From Helicobacter sp. 12S02634-8 (GTDB lineage Bacteria > Campylobacterota > Campylobacteria > Campylobacterales > Helicobacteraceae), in assembly GCF_002272865.1 (NCBI RefSeq), contig NZ_MLAP01000005.1, positions 84,871 to 148,870 on the forward strand: a stretch of DNA of 64,000 nt. Reading direction: 5' to 3'. This document shows, one piece after another, positions 24,755 through 34,577 of this stretch (positions within the stretch are counted from its first letter, which is position 1; each line of letters begins with the position of its first letter). The position numbers and the translations under genes were made by a program. Under the pieces are notes generated by a model. That model did not search any database and had not been told where the DNA came from. It worked only from the letters and a program-made list of their open reading frames with translations.

Positions 24755-27117
24755 TGATAGTCACTAGCCATTTATTATCCAAATTTATCAACATCGCCCA
24801 TATCGATACACACAGACTCTGCTCAGAGCTAAGCAATATCGGACTTGAAGTAGAATCTTGCAAGCAAATCAGTCTGCCTAAAAAAGTCGTAGTCGGTAAG
24901 ATTATCGAGAAAAGACCCCACCCCGATGCTGACAAACTCAGTGTCTGCGAAGTCGATATCGGCCCTCAAACACTCCAAATCGTATGTGGGGCTAAAAATG
25001 TCGCTAAAGACCAGTATGTCCCCATCGCACTAGAAGGCGCTATTCTCCCGTATGGCAAAGGTGGAGATCTCACGATCACACAAACCAATCTAAGAGGGGT
25101 CGATAGCTTTGGTATGATTTGTTCGAGCACAGAGCTAGGACTTCCTAAAATCAATGATGGGATTATGGTGCTTGATACAAGCATTGGCATACTCGAATTA
25201 GGCAAAGAACTCAAAGATTACCCGATATTCAATACCCAAATCATCGAGATTTCTCTGACTCCCAATCGAGGGGATTGTCTGTGTGTGCTAGGGATTGCTA
25301 GAGAGATTAGCTGTATTTTTGATGTCAATATCAAAAGCTATAAAGAGATTGATTCAGGGGTCGCACTCGGTGTGGGACGGATATTGCAGGTATTCACAGA
25401 GGGCAAAATCCACTCTTCTATGCTCTATAAAGCCATAGAAGTCAAGCAAATACACACGCCCTTAGAAATCCAGCTATCACTAGCTTTTAATGGCACGCTC
25501 AAAGAAGACCCTATCCAAAATTTCCTCGAATTCAGCACGCACATGACAGGCGTGATCCTCAATGCCTATGCCCTAGACAATCTCAAGATGGCCTCTAGCT
25601 CCAAGGGCACAGAAATTTCACTCACCATCAAAAAGGACAAAAACGGCTTTGAGAGCGTTTTCACAGACAAAAAAATCTCTATCATCGGAGTGGGGAACCA
25701 AATCCAGCAAGAATTCAACATATTCCCCAAAACACTCATCATCGAAGCTAGCTATATCGACCCTACCATCATCTCTAAGCTCCTCCACCAACACAACATT
25801 CCCACAGACAAAGCCCTGACCTATCGCACCACAAGAGGCAGCAATTCCCAGCTAGATACAGGCATGAACTACTTGTGTAAGCTATTTTCAGACTCCACAA
25901 AATGCCTCATCTACTCAGGGAGTCAAGAAATCAAGCAAAACTATGAAGACACCATCATCAACACCACTTTCAATGCCATCTCTGATATCATCGGAAAACC
26001 CATCGAAAAAGAAGAAATTGCTAGCATACTCAAACGACTCAATTTCACCATCAAAGCCACTTGCGATGATAACTTTTTCACCATCATACCCCCCTCATAC
26101 CGCCACGATATCAAGACCAAGCAAGACGCAGCCGAAGAGTTTTTGCGGATATATGGGATTGAAAATATCCCCTCCCTCCCCCATCATTGCGATGAAAAAC
26201 CCCAATCAAACCCCGAATACATGCAGTATAAAAACCAACGCAATATCGCCCAAAGAGCCTTGAGTATGGGCTTTATAGAAACAATACATTATCTATTCTA
26301 TCAAAAAGAAAGACTCCAATACCTAGGCTACCCCACGCTCAAAGACACACTCGAGCTCATCAACCCCATCAATTCAGAGCTCAACACCTTACGCACCTCT
26401 CTAATCCCCTCAATGCTAGATTCTATCGTGCGTAACAAAAATTTTGGCTACAAAAGCATACAGCTATTTGAAATCGGCAGTGTCTATGACGCCAACAGAG
26501 AAGAAAAAACAAAAATTGCCTTTGTCGCAAGCGGTCTCAAAGCCCAAGAATCCTATCCCAACCCCAAGGGCATACGATGGGATTTTTATACCTTTGCCCA
26601 AAGTATCTCCGATATTATCGGGGCTTTCAAACTCCAAGCAACCTCTCCAAAACACGCAAACAAAACCTTGCACCCCTATCAAAGTGCTGCCCTCATCATT
26701 GAGGGTCAAGAAGTCGGCATTATTAGCAAACTCAACCCCATACTTGAAAAAGAAATGGATATTGATACAAGCTTTTATTGTGAAATAGACCTAGATGCCC
26801 TCTCTCAAAAACACACCATCGCTAAAGATTTTTCCAAATACCCTTTGAGTCAAAGAGATCTCACGATTATCATTGATAAAAATATCCCTTTTGAAGCAAT
26901 CAATCAGCAAATACAAGACAAAAATATCCCCCATCTCAAAGCAATCTATCCACTCGACACCTACCAAGAATCCCCCCAATCTAGCCATATCGCCCTTTCT
27001 ATCCGCCTTTATATCCAAGCAATGGATAGAACATTAAAAGAAGAAGAACTCGCACACACCACCCAAGAAGTCCTCACAACACTCGCAGAAGCCTTTGACG
27101 CCAAACTCAAGGAATAA
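24754..27117 (+). CDS. pheT: Phenylalanyl-tRNA synthetase beta subunit
   Basis: A 787-residue beta subunit in normal domain order: an N-terminal tRNA-binding (EMAP/OB) domain around residues 40-150 (VVGKIIEKRPHPDADKLSVC), B3/B4 editing region, B5 helix-turn-helix region around 400-470, catalytic-like domain, and C-terminal ferredoxin-fold anticodon-binding domain (about 690-787; KDFSKYPLSQRDLTIIID). It is translationally coupled to pheS by a 1-nt overlap and precedes aroA by 2 nt. In the B3/B4 region some segments look more divergent than the rest. Confidence 0.96.
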   Translation: MIVTSHLLSKFINIAHIDTHRLCSELSNIGLEVESCKQISLPKKVVVGKIIEKRPHPDADKLSVCEVDIGPQTLQIVCGAKNVAKDQYVPIALEGAILPYGKGGDLTITQTNLRGVDSFGMICSSTELGLPKINDGIMVLDTSIGILELGKELKDYPIFNTQIIEISLTPNRGDCLCVLGIAREISCIFDVNIKSYKEIDSGVALGVGRILQVFTEGKIHSSMLYKAIEVKQIHTPLEIQLSLAFNGTLKEDPIQNFLEFSTHMTGVILNAYALDNLKMASSSKGTEISLTIKKDKNGFESVFTDKKISIIGVGNQIQQEFNIFPKTLIIEASYIDPTIISKLLHQHNIPTDKALTYRTTRGSNSQLDTGMNYLCKLFSDSTKCLIYSGSQEIKQNYEDTIINTTFNAISDIIGKPIEKEEIASILKRLNFTIKATCDDNFFTIIPPSYRHDIKTKQDAAEEFLRIYGIENIPSLPHHCDEKPQSNPEYMQYKNQRNIAQRALSMGFIETIHYLFYQKERLQYLGYPTLKDTLELINPINSELNTLRTSLIPSMLDSIVRNKNFGYKSIQLFEIGSVYDANREEKTKIAFVASGLKAQESYPNPKGIRWDFYTFAQSISDIIGAFKLQATSPKHANKTLHPYQSAALIIEGQEVGIISKLNPILEKEMDIDTSFYCEIDLDALSQKHTIAKDFSKYPLSQRDLTIIIDKNIPFEAINQQIQDKNIPHLKAIYPLDTYQESPQSSHIALSIRLYIQAMDRTLKEEELAHTTQEVLTTLAEAFDAKLKE

Positions 27118-27119
27118 TA

Positions 27120-28406
27120 ATGAGAACAACACATATCGCCCCAATTTCAAGGCTTGAAATGGAGCTAGATGACATCGCTTCTGATAAATCCATCTCACAC
27201 CGATGTGCGATCTTTGCCCTCTTGTGTAACAAACCCTCATACATCAAAAACTACCTCTTAGGTCAAGACACATTATGCACACTCCATATCGCCCAACAAC
27301 TGGGATTGCAGGTAGAAAAGGCAAACGATGGAGCGATGAAATTTATCCCACCACATGCCATCAAAGAGCCTGATGATGTGCTTGATTGCGGGAATGCAGG
27401 GACAGCTATTCGCCTTTATACTGGGCTATTGAGCGCCCAAGAGGGGTATTTTGTCCTCACAGGAGATCCCTATCTTCGAGTGCGCCCCATGCAACGCGTT
27501 ATCAAGCCTCTCAAAGACATCGGCGCACAAATCATCGCCAGAGAGGCGGACACACTTGCCCCTTTGAGTATCAAAGGCAAGCAACTCCACGCCTTCAACT
27601 ATCAAAGCCCCATCGCCTCTGCGCAAGTTAAAAGTGCGATGATTCTAGCTGCGCTCGGTGGAGATGGTCTTTCTAGATATTCAGAACCTGCTTGCAGTCG
27701 GGATCACACAGAAAATATGCTCAAAGGCATGGACGCCCCTATTACTTGCACGCCAAAACATATCCAAATCGCCCCCTTAAGTGCCCCACTCACGCCTTTA
27801 GACATCAACATACCTGCTGATCCCTCCAGTGCGTTTTTCTTCGCTCTAGCAGCTGCGATTATCCCTCAAAGCAAAGTCTTACTCAAAAATATCTTACTCA
27901 ACCCCACGCGCATAGAGGCCTTTGAAATCCTCAAAAAAATGGGAACAAAAATAGAATACACCATCACACACCAAGCCTATGAAACCATAGGAGATATTTA
28001 CATCGAGCAAAAACCACTGCAAGCCATCACAATCACAGAAAATATCGCTTGGCTCATCGATGAACTGCCCGCACTTGCAATTGCAATGGCTATGGCTCAG
28101 GGCAAAAGCAGCGTCAAAAACGCCAAAGAACTCCGTGTCAAAGAATCAGACAGAATCCACTCCACGATCTCCAATCTAGCAAAAATGGGGATAGAGTGCC
28201 AAGAATATGAAGATGGCTATCAGATCCATGGAGGGGAATTAAAACCTTGTGTGATTGACAGTTTTGGCGATCATCGCATTGCCATGAGCTTTGCAATAGC
28301 AGGGCTTGTGTGTGGCGCACAGATCAAAGATTCTGATTGTATTGATGTTTCATTTCCAAATTTTTTAGATATTCTTGAGAGAATTACAACGATTCAAAAC
28401 CAATAA
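27120..28406 (+). CDS. aroA: 3-phosphoshikimate 1-carboxyvinyltransferase (EPSP synthase)
   Basis: A 428-residue enzyme of the shikimate pathway that joins PEP to shikimate 3-phosphate. Typical motifs are SDKSISHRCAIFALL near the N-terminus (Lys and Ser for substrate), LDCGNAGTAIRLYTGLL (the PEP/glyphosate loop), and near the C-terminus RVKESDRI and SFGDHRIAMSFAIAGL. It is 2 nt after pheT and 23 nt before ispH. Confidence 0.97.
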   Translation: MRTTHIAPISRLEMELDDIASDKSISHRCAIFALLCNKPSYIKNYLLGQDTLCTLHIAQQLGLQVEKANDGAMKFIPPHAIKEPDDVLDCGNAGTAIRLYTGLLSAQEGYFVLTGDPYLRVRPMQRVIKPLKDIGAQIIAREADTLAPLSIKGKQLHAFNYQSPIASAQVKSAMILAALGGDGLSRYSEPACSRDHTENMLKGMDAPITCTPKHIQIAPLSAPLTPLDINIPADPSSAFFFALAAAIIPQSKVLLKNILLNPTRIEAFEILKKMGTKIEYTITHQAYETIGDIYIEQKPLQAITITENIAWLIDELPALAIAMAMAQGKSSVKNAKELRVKESDRIHSTISNLAKMGIECQEYEDGYQIHGGELKPCVIDSFGDHRIAMSFAIAGLVCGAQIKDSDCIDVSFPNFLDILERITTIQNQ

Positions 28407-28429
28407 ATATATGCATTTAAGGATAAATC

Positions 28430-29254
28430 ATGAAAATAAAAATGGCTAAAAATTATGGCTTTTGCTTTGGCGTTAAACGTGCTATCCAAATCGCAGAAAA
28501 AACAAAAGATAGTATCACATTTGGCCCCCTCATACACAACCCCAAAGAAATCTCACGACTCCAATTTAAGTTTGGCGTCAAGGTCGAAGAAAATACCCAA
28601 GCCATCTCCAATGGACAAAATGTCATCATCAGAACACATGGTATCACAAAATCTGACCTCCAAACTCTTAAAGACAAAAATGTCCAAATCACAGACGCAA
28701 CCTGCCCTTATGTCACCAAACCCCAGCAAATCGTAGAATCCATGAGTAAAGAGGGCTATCAAATCGTTATCTTTGGGGACAAGACCCACCCTGAAGTCAA
28801 AGGCGTGATGAGCTATGCGACCACCCCACCCCTAGTAGTCGGCTCGCTCGAAGAAATCCAAGCAGCTAAAATCAAGAAAAAAGTAGCCCTAGTTTCCCAA
28901 ACAACCAAACAAGCCCAAAACCTCCTCCAAATCGCCTCATATCTCATCACACATTGCTCAGAAACAAGGATTTTCAACACAATCTGCAATGCCACTTTTG
29001 ACAATCAAGAATCAGCCCGTGAGCTGAGCGAAGAAGTCGATGTGATGGTGATTGTAGGGGGTAAATCCTCTTCAAATACCAAGCAACTCCTCAATATTGC
29101 CCTACAAAACTGCCCTGATAGCTACCTAGTCGAAGATGAAAATGATGTGCAACTCCAATGGTTTGAGGGCAAAAACCTCTGTGGTATCACTGCTGGGGCT
29201 TCTACACCTGATTGGATTATCGATAAAGTCAAGGAAAAAATTTTATCCATTTGA
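28430..29254 (+). CDS. ispH: 4-hydroxy-3-methylbut-2-enyl diphosphate reductase
   Basis: IspH (LytB) makes IPP and DMAPP in the last step of the MEP isoprenoid pathway and uses a [4Fe-4S] cluster. Its three cluster cysteines are visible in YGFCFGVKRA (near residue 12), DATCPYVTKP (near 95) and NTICNATFDNQ (near 190). His residues occur in IRTHGIT and DKTHPEVKG. Length 274 is normal. The SD is AAGGATAAATC. rpsA follows after 82 nt, so rpsA may have its own promoter. Confidence 0.97.
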   Translation: MKIKMAKNYGFCFGVKRAIQIAEKTKDSITFGPLIHNPKEISRLQFKFGVKVEENTQAISNGQNVIIRTHGITKSDLQTLKDKNVQITDATCPYVTKPQQIVESMSKEGYQIVIFGDKTHPEVKGVMSYATTPPLVVGSLEEIQAAKIKKKVALVSQTTKQAQNLLQIASYLITHCSETRIFNTICNATFDNQESARELSEEVDVMVIVGGKSSSNTKQLLNIALQNCPDSYLVEDENDVQLQWFEGKNLCGITAGASTPDWIIDKVKEKILSI

Positions 29255-29336
29255 GTTGATAATCCTTGCATTAATTTTATCCCTTTAAAAGGAAACGCAA
29301 GCTAAAATACTAAAAATCAAATTTTAAAGGCAGCAG

Positions 29337-30995
29337 ATGAAAGTGGTTTTAGAAAATCTGGAAGACTTCAATGAAAGCGAGGACTTTGCAACACTTTTGG
29401 CAGAAAGTGAGAAATCTTATAATAGTGGTGTCATCAAAGAGGGGGTGATTGTATCCATAAATAGCGAATATGCGATGGTCGATGTGGGAGAGAAAATTGA
29501 AGGCAGACTCAGTATCTCTGAAATCAAAAACGCAGAAGATGTGCTTTTGTTCCAAGCAGGCGATAAAATCGAAGTCTATGTATCTCGCGGGCGAGGTGAG
29601 CGCCCTAGCGTGTCTTATAAAAAAGCTATCCATAGCAAAAAAATACAAGAAAAAATCAAAGAGCTAGGAGAAGACTATAAAGACAAGGTGATTGAGGGCA
29701 AAATCACTAAGAAAAATAAAGGTGGCTATATCGTTGAAGCTGATGGGATTGAATATTTTATGCCTAAATTCAATGCTTCTTTGCGAGAAGATGGAAAAAA
29801 TATCGATAAAAAAATCAAAGCCTGCATTATCAATATTCGCCCTGAAGACAGCTCGATTATTATTTCTAGGAAACGATTTTTTGAGCTTGATGACAAAAAC
29901 CAATCTGAGGGCTCTAAAAGGCTTGTCGAATCAGGGCAGATCCATCAAGGCGTGATTAAAAACATCACCACATTTGGTATGTTTGTAGAAATACAAGGCG
30001 TTGAGGGGCTTGTGCATTACACTGAAATCAGCCACAAAGGCCCCATCAATCCATCTAAATACTACAAAGAGGGCGATCAAGTCCACGTCAAAGCCATTGC
30101 TTATGATGAAGCCAAAAGGCGACTTTCTCTCTCCATCAAAGCCATCGGCGAAGACCCTTGGAAAGAGATCCAAAAAGAGCTCAAAACAGGCTATGCTATC
30201 AAAGTAACTGTTAGCAACATTGAGCCTTATGGCGTATTTGTCGATATCGGAAATGATATTGAGGGCTTTTTGCATATCTCTGAAATCTCTTGGGACAAAG
30301 ACATCAAACACCCTCAAGATTACCTCAGCATTGGGCAAGAAATCGATGTAGAAGTCATTGAAATTGATTCCCAAAATAGGCGTTTGCGCGTTTCTTTGAA
30401 AAAACTCCTCGACAAGCCTTTCAATGAATTTGCCAAAAACCACAAAGCAGGCGAGATCATCAAAGGCAAAGTCGCTACCTTAACAGACTTTGGCGCTTTC
30501 ATCAACTTTGGTGGGGTCGATGGGCTTTTACACAATGAAGATGCCTTCTGGGATAAAAACAAAAAGTGCAAAGATTTACTCAAAGTCGGCGATAGTATCG
30601 AAGTCAAAATCATCAAAATTGACAAAGAAAATGAAAGAATCTCTTTGAGTATCAAAGATTTCAGCCCATCTCCTGCTGAAGAATTTGCGCAACAATACAA
30701 TATCGATGACATTGTCAAGGGCAATGTGATTGATATCAAAGATTTTGGCGTATTCATCAAAGTAGGCAATATGGACGCACTCATCAAGACAGAAGACCTC
30801 CCTCCCATCAAAAAAGAAGAGCTCCAGATTGGCGATGAAATCCAAGGCGTTGTGGCCTCTATTGATAAGCTCAACAACAAAGTGCGCGTATCCATCAAAA
30901 GACTAGAGCGCCAAAAAGAAAAAGAAGATCTCAAAGCTTTCAATTCTGATAATGACAAAATGACACTAGGTGATCTCATCAAAGACAGAATATAG
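29337..30995 (+). CDS. rpsA: 30S ribosomal protein S1
   Basis: A 552-residue S1 with six S1/OB domains in tandem, each seen as a 'G-x-V-x3-x-x-(F/Y)-G-x-F/V-V' strand set: GVIVSINSEYAMVDVG, GKITKKNKGGYIVEADG, GVIKNITTFGMFVEIQG, VTVSNIEPYGVFVDIGN, GKVATLTDFGAFINFGG and GNVIDIKDFGVFIKVGN. S1 helps mRNA bind the ribosome. Identity is secure from domain count, length and the ispH-rpsA-serA context. A likely -10 (TAAAAT) occurs about 30 nt upstream of the ATG. Confidence 0.96.
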   Translation: MKVVLENLEDFNESEDFATLLAESEKSYNSGVIKEGVIVSINSEYAMVDVGEKIEGRLSISEIKNAEDVLLFQAGDKIEVYVSRGRGERPSVSYKKAIHSKKIQEKIKELGEDYKDKVIEGKITKKNKGGYIVEADGIEYFMPKFNASLREDGKNIDKKIKACIINIRPEDSSIIISRKRFFELDDKNQSEGSKRLVESGQIHQGVIKNITTFGMFVEIQGVEGLVHYTEISHKGPINPSKYYKEGDQVHVKAIAYDEAKRRLSLSIKAIGEDPWKEIQKELKTGYAIKVTVSNIEPYGVFVDIGNDIEGFLHISEISWDKDIKHPQDYLSIGQEIDVEVIEIDSQNRRLRVSLKKLLDKPFNEFAKNHKAGEIIKGKVATLTDFGAFINFGGVDGLLHNEDAFWDKNKKCKDLLKVGDSIEVKIIKIDKENERISLSIKDFSPSPAEEFAQQYNIDDIVKGNVIDIKDFGVFIKVGNMDALIKTEDLPPIKKEELQIGDEIQGVVASIDKLNNKVRVSIKRLERQKEKEDLKAFNSDNDKMTLGDLIKDRI

Positions 30996-31009
30996 ACTGA
31001 TTGATAATT

Positions 31010-31468
31010 ATGAAGGCAAAAATACTATTGGGTTTTCTTTTAGTAGTGATTTTTGCCTTGTCTGCTTATATCCTTTTTATCTATTCAAGACATATCCCCA
31101 AAAATACTATCAGTATCGAACATATCCGGCCAGAGGTGGCACGCAAAGAAGTGCAGCACGAAACAATGTGGCTACAAACCTTGCAAAAACAATCCCAAAA
31201 CTACTCCTACCCTGCCACAGAGCTCAAAATCGGACTCAAGTTCAAAGACCCCCACGATAAAACCACGTCCAATCGGCTCATTATCGATCATTTAGATGAT
31301 TATAAATTCTTTTGTCTGAACGAAGTTTTAAAACAAGAGCATATTGAATTTGCCTATTCTCAGACCAAAAATGCCACACAAATCATTATTTTTCTCCCCG
31401 AGGGTGCGAGAAAAAATCAAATCTTAGAAGATCTTAAATATTATGAGATACAATATAAACTCCAATAG
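31010..31468 (+). CDS. Conserved membrane-anchored hypothetical protein (HP0398 position)
   Basis: A 152-residue protein (ATG at 31010; an in-frame TTG at 31001 is the alternative). A single hydrophobic segment at residues 5-25 (ILLGFLLVVIFALSAYILF) is probably a membrane anchor. The remainder is soluble and basic, with no motif I recognise. The ribosome binding site is poor, so it may be translated by coupling from rpsA, which ends 14 nt upstream. It sits between rpsA and serA, as the hypothetical gene HP0398 does in H. pylori (recalled). Function unknown. Confidence 0.7.
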   Translation: MKAKILLGFLLVVIFALSAYILFIYSRHIPKNTISIEHIRPEVARKEVQHETMWLQTLQKQSQNYSYPATELKIGLKFKDPHDKTTSNRLIIDHLDDYKFFCLNEVLKQEHIEFAYSQTKNATQIIIFLPEGARKNQILEDLKYYEIQYKLQ

Positions 31469-31483
31469 TTTAGGGAGAACACT

Positions 31484-33064
31484 ATGCATAAAATAATCGT
31501 TTGCGACCATATACACCAAAAAGGTCTTGACCTACTTGCCCAGCAAGATGATATCGAGATGGAAAACCTCGCTCATCTTAGCAAAGATGAGCTACTCACA
31601 CATCTCAAAAAGGCCGATGTGATCATCACAAGAAGCTCTACTAATGTCGATGGAAAGCTTTTAGCTGCTGTGGGCGATCTCAAAGCTATCATCAGAGCAG
31701 GCGTGGGCGTGGATAATATCGATATTGATGGCTGCTCACGCAAAGGGATTGTCGTGATGAATGTCCCTACAGCAAATACTATCGCAGCTGTAGAGCTCAC
31801 AATGACCCATATCCTCAATGCTGTGAGAAATCTCCCTGGCGCAGATACGCAGCTCCGTTTAGAGAGGAAATGGAAACGCGAGGATTGGTATGGCACAGAA
31901 CTCAAAGGCAAGAAACTAGGGATCATAGGCTTTGGCAATATCGGCTCAAGGGTCGGAATACGCGCTAAGGCTTTTGAGATGGAAGTGATTGCTTATGACC
32001 CTTATATTTTCGCTTCTAAGGCTACTAATCTTGGTATCACCTACACACAAAACCTAGAAGATATTCTAAAATGCGATATCATCACAATCCACACTCCCAA
32101 AAACGAAGAAACCAAAAATATCATCGCAGCCAAAGAAATTGCACAAATGAAAGATGGTGTGATTTTAATCAATTGTGCAAGAGGTGGGCTCTATAATGAA
32201 AATGACCTCTATGCAGCACTCAAAAGTGGCAAGGTGCGTTGGGCAGGTATCGATGTATTCAGCAAAGAACCTAGCACAGACAGCCAGCTCCTAGAGCTTG
32301 AAAACATCTATGTCACCCCACATATCGGTGCAAACACGCTCGAATCCCAAGAACAAATCGCACTCCAAGCCGCGCAAGCTGCCCTAGAGGCTGCTAGGGG
32401 AGCGGGTTTCCCTAATGCGCTCAACCTCCCTGTCAAAGAATCCGAACTACCCAAAGGGACAAAAGCCTATCTCGAACTATCCCAGAAATTGGGCTTTTTC
32501 TGTGCGCAAGCCAACAAAGGCGTCATCACAGCTTTGAACTTGAGCCTTGAGGGTGAGATCACGCAATATGCTGATTCATTGATGGCGTTTGCATTGGTAG
32601 GGGTCTTGAAGTCTTCATTGGGTGAAAAAATCAACTACATCAACGCACAATTCATCGCCAAAGAAAGAGGGATCGAAATCTCTACAAACACAAAAGAAAA
32701 CTCCACTGCATACAAAAACCTCATCACCATCACACTCATCACCGATAAAGAATCATTGAGTGCTAGTGGGACGGTGTTTGAAGAAAATATTGTCCGTTTC
32801 ACCAATATCAATGGCTTCAATGTCGATATAGCACCCAAGGGCAAAATGATACTTTTCAAAAATACCGATATCCCCGGTGTGATAGGCAATGTAGGCAATA
32901 TCTTAGCCAAACACAATATCAATATCGCTGATTTCAGGCTCGGGAGAAACGCCCACAAAGAAGCCCTAGCACTCATCATCATAGACAATCAAATCTCTGA
33001 AGCGACCATCAAAGAGCTAGAAAATATCCCTGCTTGTATCAGTATCAGAAATGTCACCATCTAG
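31484..33064 (+). CDS. serA: D-3-phosphoglycerate dehydrogenase
   Basis: SerA oxidises 3-phosphoglycerate to start serine synthesis. The 526-residue long form has the substrate domain, the NAD-binding Rossmann domain with KKLGIIGFGNIGSRVGIRAK (residues near 140-160), catalytic Arg/Glu/His of the D-2-hydroxyacid dehydrogenase family (NCARGGLYNE; VTPHIGANT), an intervening domain and a C-terminal ACT domain (about 450-526; IPGVIGNVGNILAKHNINIADF). The ACT domain suggests serine feedback. The SD is TAGGGAGAAC. Confidence 0.96.
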   Translation: MHKIIVCDHIHQKGLDLLAQQDDIEMENLAHLSKDELLTHLKKADVIITRSSTNVDGKLLAAVGDLKAIIRAGVGVDNIDIDGCSRKGIVVMNVPTANTIAAVELTMTHILNAVRNLPGADTQLRLERKWKREDWYGTELKGKKLGIIGFGNIGSRVGIRAKAFEMEVIAYDPYIFASKATNLGITYTQNLEDILKCDIITIHTPKNEETKNIIAAKEIAQMKDGVILINCARGGLYNENDLYAALKSGKVRWAGIDVFSKEPSTDSQLLELENIYVTPHIGANTLESQEQIALQAAQAALEAARGAGFPNALNLPVKESELPKGTKAYLELSQKLGFFCAQANKGVITALNLSLEGEITQYADSLMAFALVGVLKSSLGEKINYINAQFIAKERGIEISTNTKENSTAYKNLITITLITDKESLSASGTVFEENIVRFTNINGFNVDIAPKGKMILFKNTDIPGVIGNVGNILAKHNINIADFRLGRNAHKEALALIIIDNQISEATIKELENIPACISIRNVTI

Positions 33065-33127
33065 CTAGCCACCCACTCAGATTAAAGACAAAAGTTATTA
33101 GGGACAAAAGGGGCTAAAGGCAAAAGA

Positions 33128-33161
33128 GAGTGCAAGCAAGCTATGAGGGGGAATTGCACTC
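33128..33161. terminator. Stem-loop after serA
   Basis: GAGTGCAA (33128-33135) and TTGCACTC (33154-33161) form an 8-bp stem with an 18-nt loop, about 65 nt after the serA stop and before the rpmB promoter. A TTAATTTTT stretch follows. It is a plausible terminator, though the loop is long. Confidence 0.4.
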
Positions 33162-33190
33162 GCTTAAGTTAATTTTTGAAAATTTTAAAG

Positions 33191-33196
33191 TATAAT
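33191..33196 (+). promoter_or_regulatory. -10 box of rpmB
   Basis: A perfect TATAAT in TTTAAAGTATAATCAC lies 33 nt upstream of the rpmB ATG. The predicted leader is about 26 nt and carries AAGACAAGG. Confidence 0.6.
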
Positions 33197-33228
33197 CACA
33201 AATTCAATTCTAAAGACAAGGTAATACG

Positions 33229-33417
33229 ATGGCACGAAAATGTTTTATCACAGGCAAAGGTCCGATGGTAGGGAATCATGTAAGTCACGCAAACAACAAA
33301 AACAAAAGACGCTCACTCCCTAATCTCAGAAATATCAAAATCAAGCTCGAAGATGGCTCTTCAGTGAGAATCAAAGTAGCAGCTTCCACACTCAGAACGA
33401 TGAAAAAGAAATCTTAA
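33229..33417 (+). CDS. rpmB: 50S ribosomal protein L28
   Basis: A 62-residue basic ribosomal protein beginning [21 protein letters not shown], the standard L28 start, with [19 protein letters not shown] centre. It is normal length for Campylobacterota. The kchA gene follows after 18 nt, as in H. pylori HP0491-HP0490 (recalled), so the two are probably cotranscribed from the TATAAT at 33191. Confidence 0.96.
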   Translation: MARKCFITGKGPMVGNHVSHANNKNKRRSLPNLRNIKIKLEDGSSVRIKVAASTLRTMKKKS

Positions 33418-33435
33418 GGCTAGGATAACAATGCC

Positions 33436-34563
33436 TTGCTTGCCAAACTAAAAGAAATTATCCATTGGGGGACAAACTCTAAACCCGATGTTGATTTAAA
33501 CCCCGAGCTATACGAACAACTCAAAGCCTTTAGACTCCCTTTTATCTTGATTCAAGTCTTTATCTTGATTGGGACTTTGGGCTATCTCATCTTAGAAAAT
33601 TACACACTCATACAGGCTTTTTTTCAAGCTTCCTATACCTTCACAAATACTGGTTTTGGTGCTTTAAATGAAAAGGATTTCGGTCCGATTGCAATCATTT
33701 TTACTACATTTCTAACGCTCTCAGGGGCAAGCGTGATCACTTTTAGTGTCGCTTATATCATCAGTATCATCAACAACGGAACTCTAACACGGCTCATCAA
33801 GGAGAAAAAAATGGTCAATAAAATAGCCCGATTGCGCAACCATTATGTGATTTGCTACCACAATGAATACACCATTGAACTCAGCAAACAATTCAGAGAT
33901 GCCCAGATACCCTTTGTTGTCATCGACAACAATCCAGATTTTGAAAAAGAAGCCACCAAGCACAAATATCCCTACTATATCATCGGCGATCCCCATACCA
34001 ACATCGCTATGCTCAAAACCCACCTCTCTAGCGCTAAAGGCATTGTTACCTTCTCCAAAACGCCATCAGATAATATCGCGCTCATCGTGTCTGTGCGGCT
34101 TTTTGAAAAAGAGCTCAATCGCAAGCCCTACTACATCATCTCCAGCGCTGATACAGAAGAAGATGTCGAGAAACTCAAAAAACTAGGCTCTGATACCGTG
34201 GTTTCGCCCACAAAGCTAATGGCCCAAAGGATCAGTGCGATGGCGATTCGCCCTGATATGGAGAACCTCTTGGAGCGATTTGTGTATAAAAAAGACACAC
34301 CCTTAGACCTTGAAGAAGTGATTGTCCCTAAATACAGCTGGCTTGTGCTCCGTAAGCTCAAAGAAGCCCATTTCAGAGAAATCACAAAAATATCCATCAT
34401 CGGTATCACCCAAAAAGATGGCAAATATATTCCAATGCCCGATGGTGATGCGATCATTGCTAGTGAGGCCAAACTCCTAATGATAGGCACTGCTAAGGGT
34501 ATCTTAGAAACCAAACGTTTCATCACCAAAAAGCAAAAACCCAAAGAAATGGATTATGTATAA
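33436..34563 (+). CDS. kchA: Potassium channel protein with RCK/TrkA domains (KchA-like)
   Basis: A 375-residue protein with two membrane segments (about residues 32-53 and 95-115) flanking a pore loop whose filter reads [16 protein letters not shown], the atypical TGFG filter known for the H. pylori potassium channel HpKchA. Residues about 130-250 form a TrkA-N/RCK Rossmann domain ([19 protein letters not shown]), followed by a TrkA-C domain ([16 protein letters not shown]). The start is a TTG at 33436; AGGAT lies upstream. HpKchA is needed for K+ uptake at low potassium. Gene order with rpmB supports the call. Confidence 0.88.
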   Translation: MLAKLKEIIHWGTNSKPDVDLNPELYEQLKAFRLPFILIQVFILIGTLGYLILENYTLIQAFFQASYTFTNTGFGALNEKDFGPIAIIFTTFLTLSGASVITFSVAYIISIINNGTLTRLIKEKKMVNKIARLRNHYVICYHNEYTIELSKQFRDAQIPFVVIDNNPDFEKEATKHKYPYYIIGDPHTNIAMLKTHLSSAKGIVTFSKTPSDNIALIVSVRLFEKELNRKPYYIISSADTEEDVEKLKKLGSDTVVSPTKLMAQRISAMAIRPDMENLLERFVYKKDTPLDLEEVIVPKYSWLVLRKLKEAHFREITKISIIGITQKDGKYIPMPDGDAIIASEAKLLMIGTAKGILETKRFITKKQKPKEMDYV

Positions 34564-34577
34564 TACAAGGAGTGCCA

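Noticed and set aside
30320..30982. 220-codon minus-strand ORF inside rpsA
   Set aside because: Antisense to six clear S1 domains; Ser/Leu-rich shadow without motifs.
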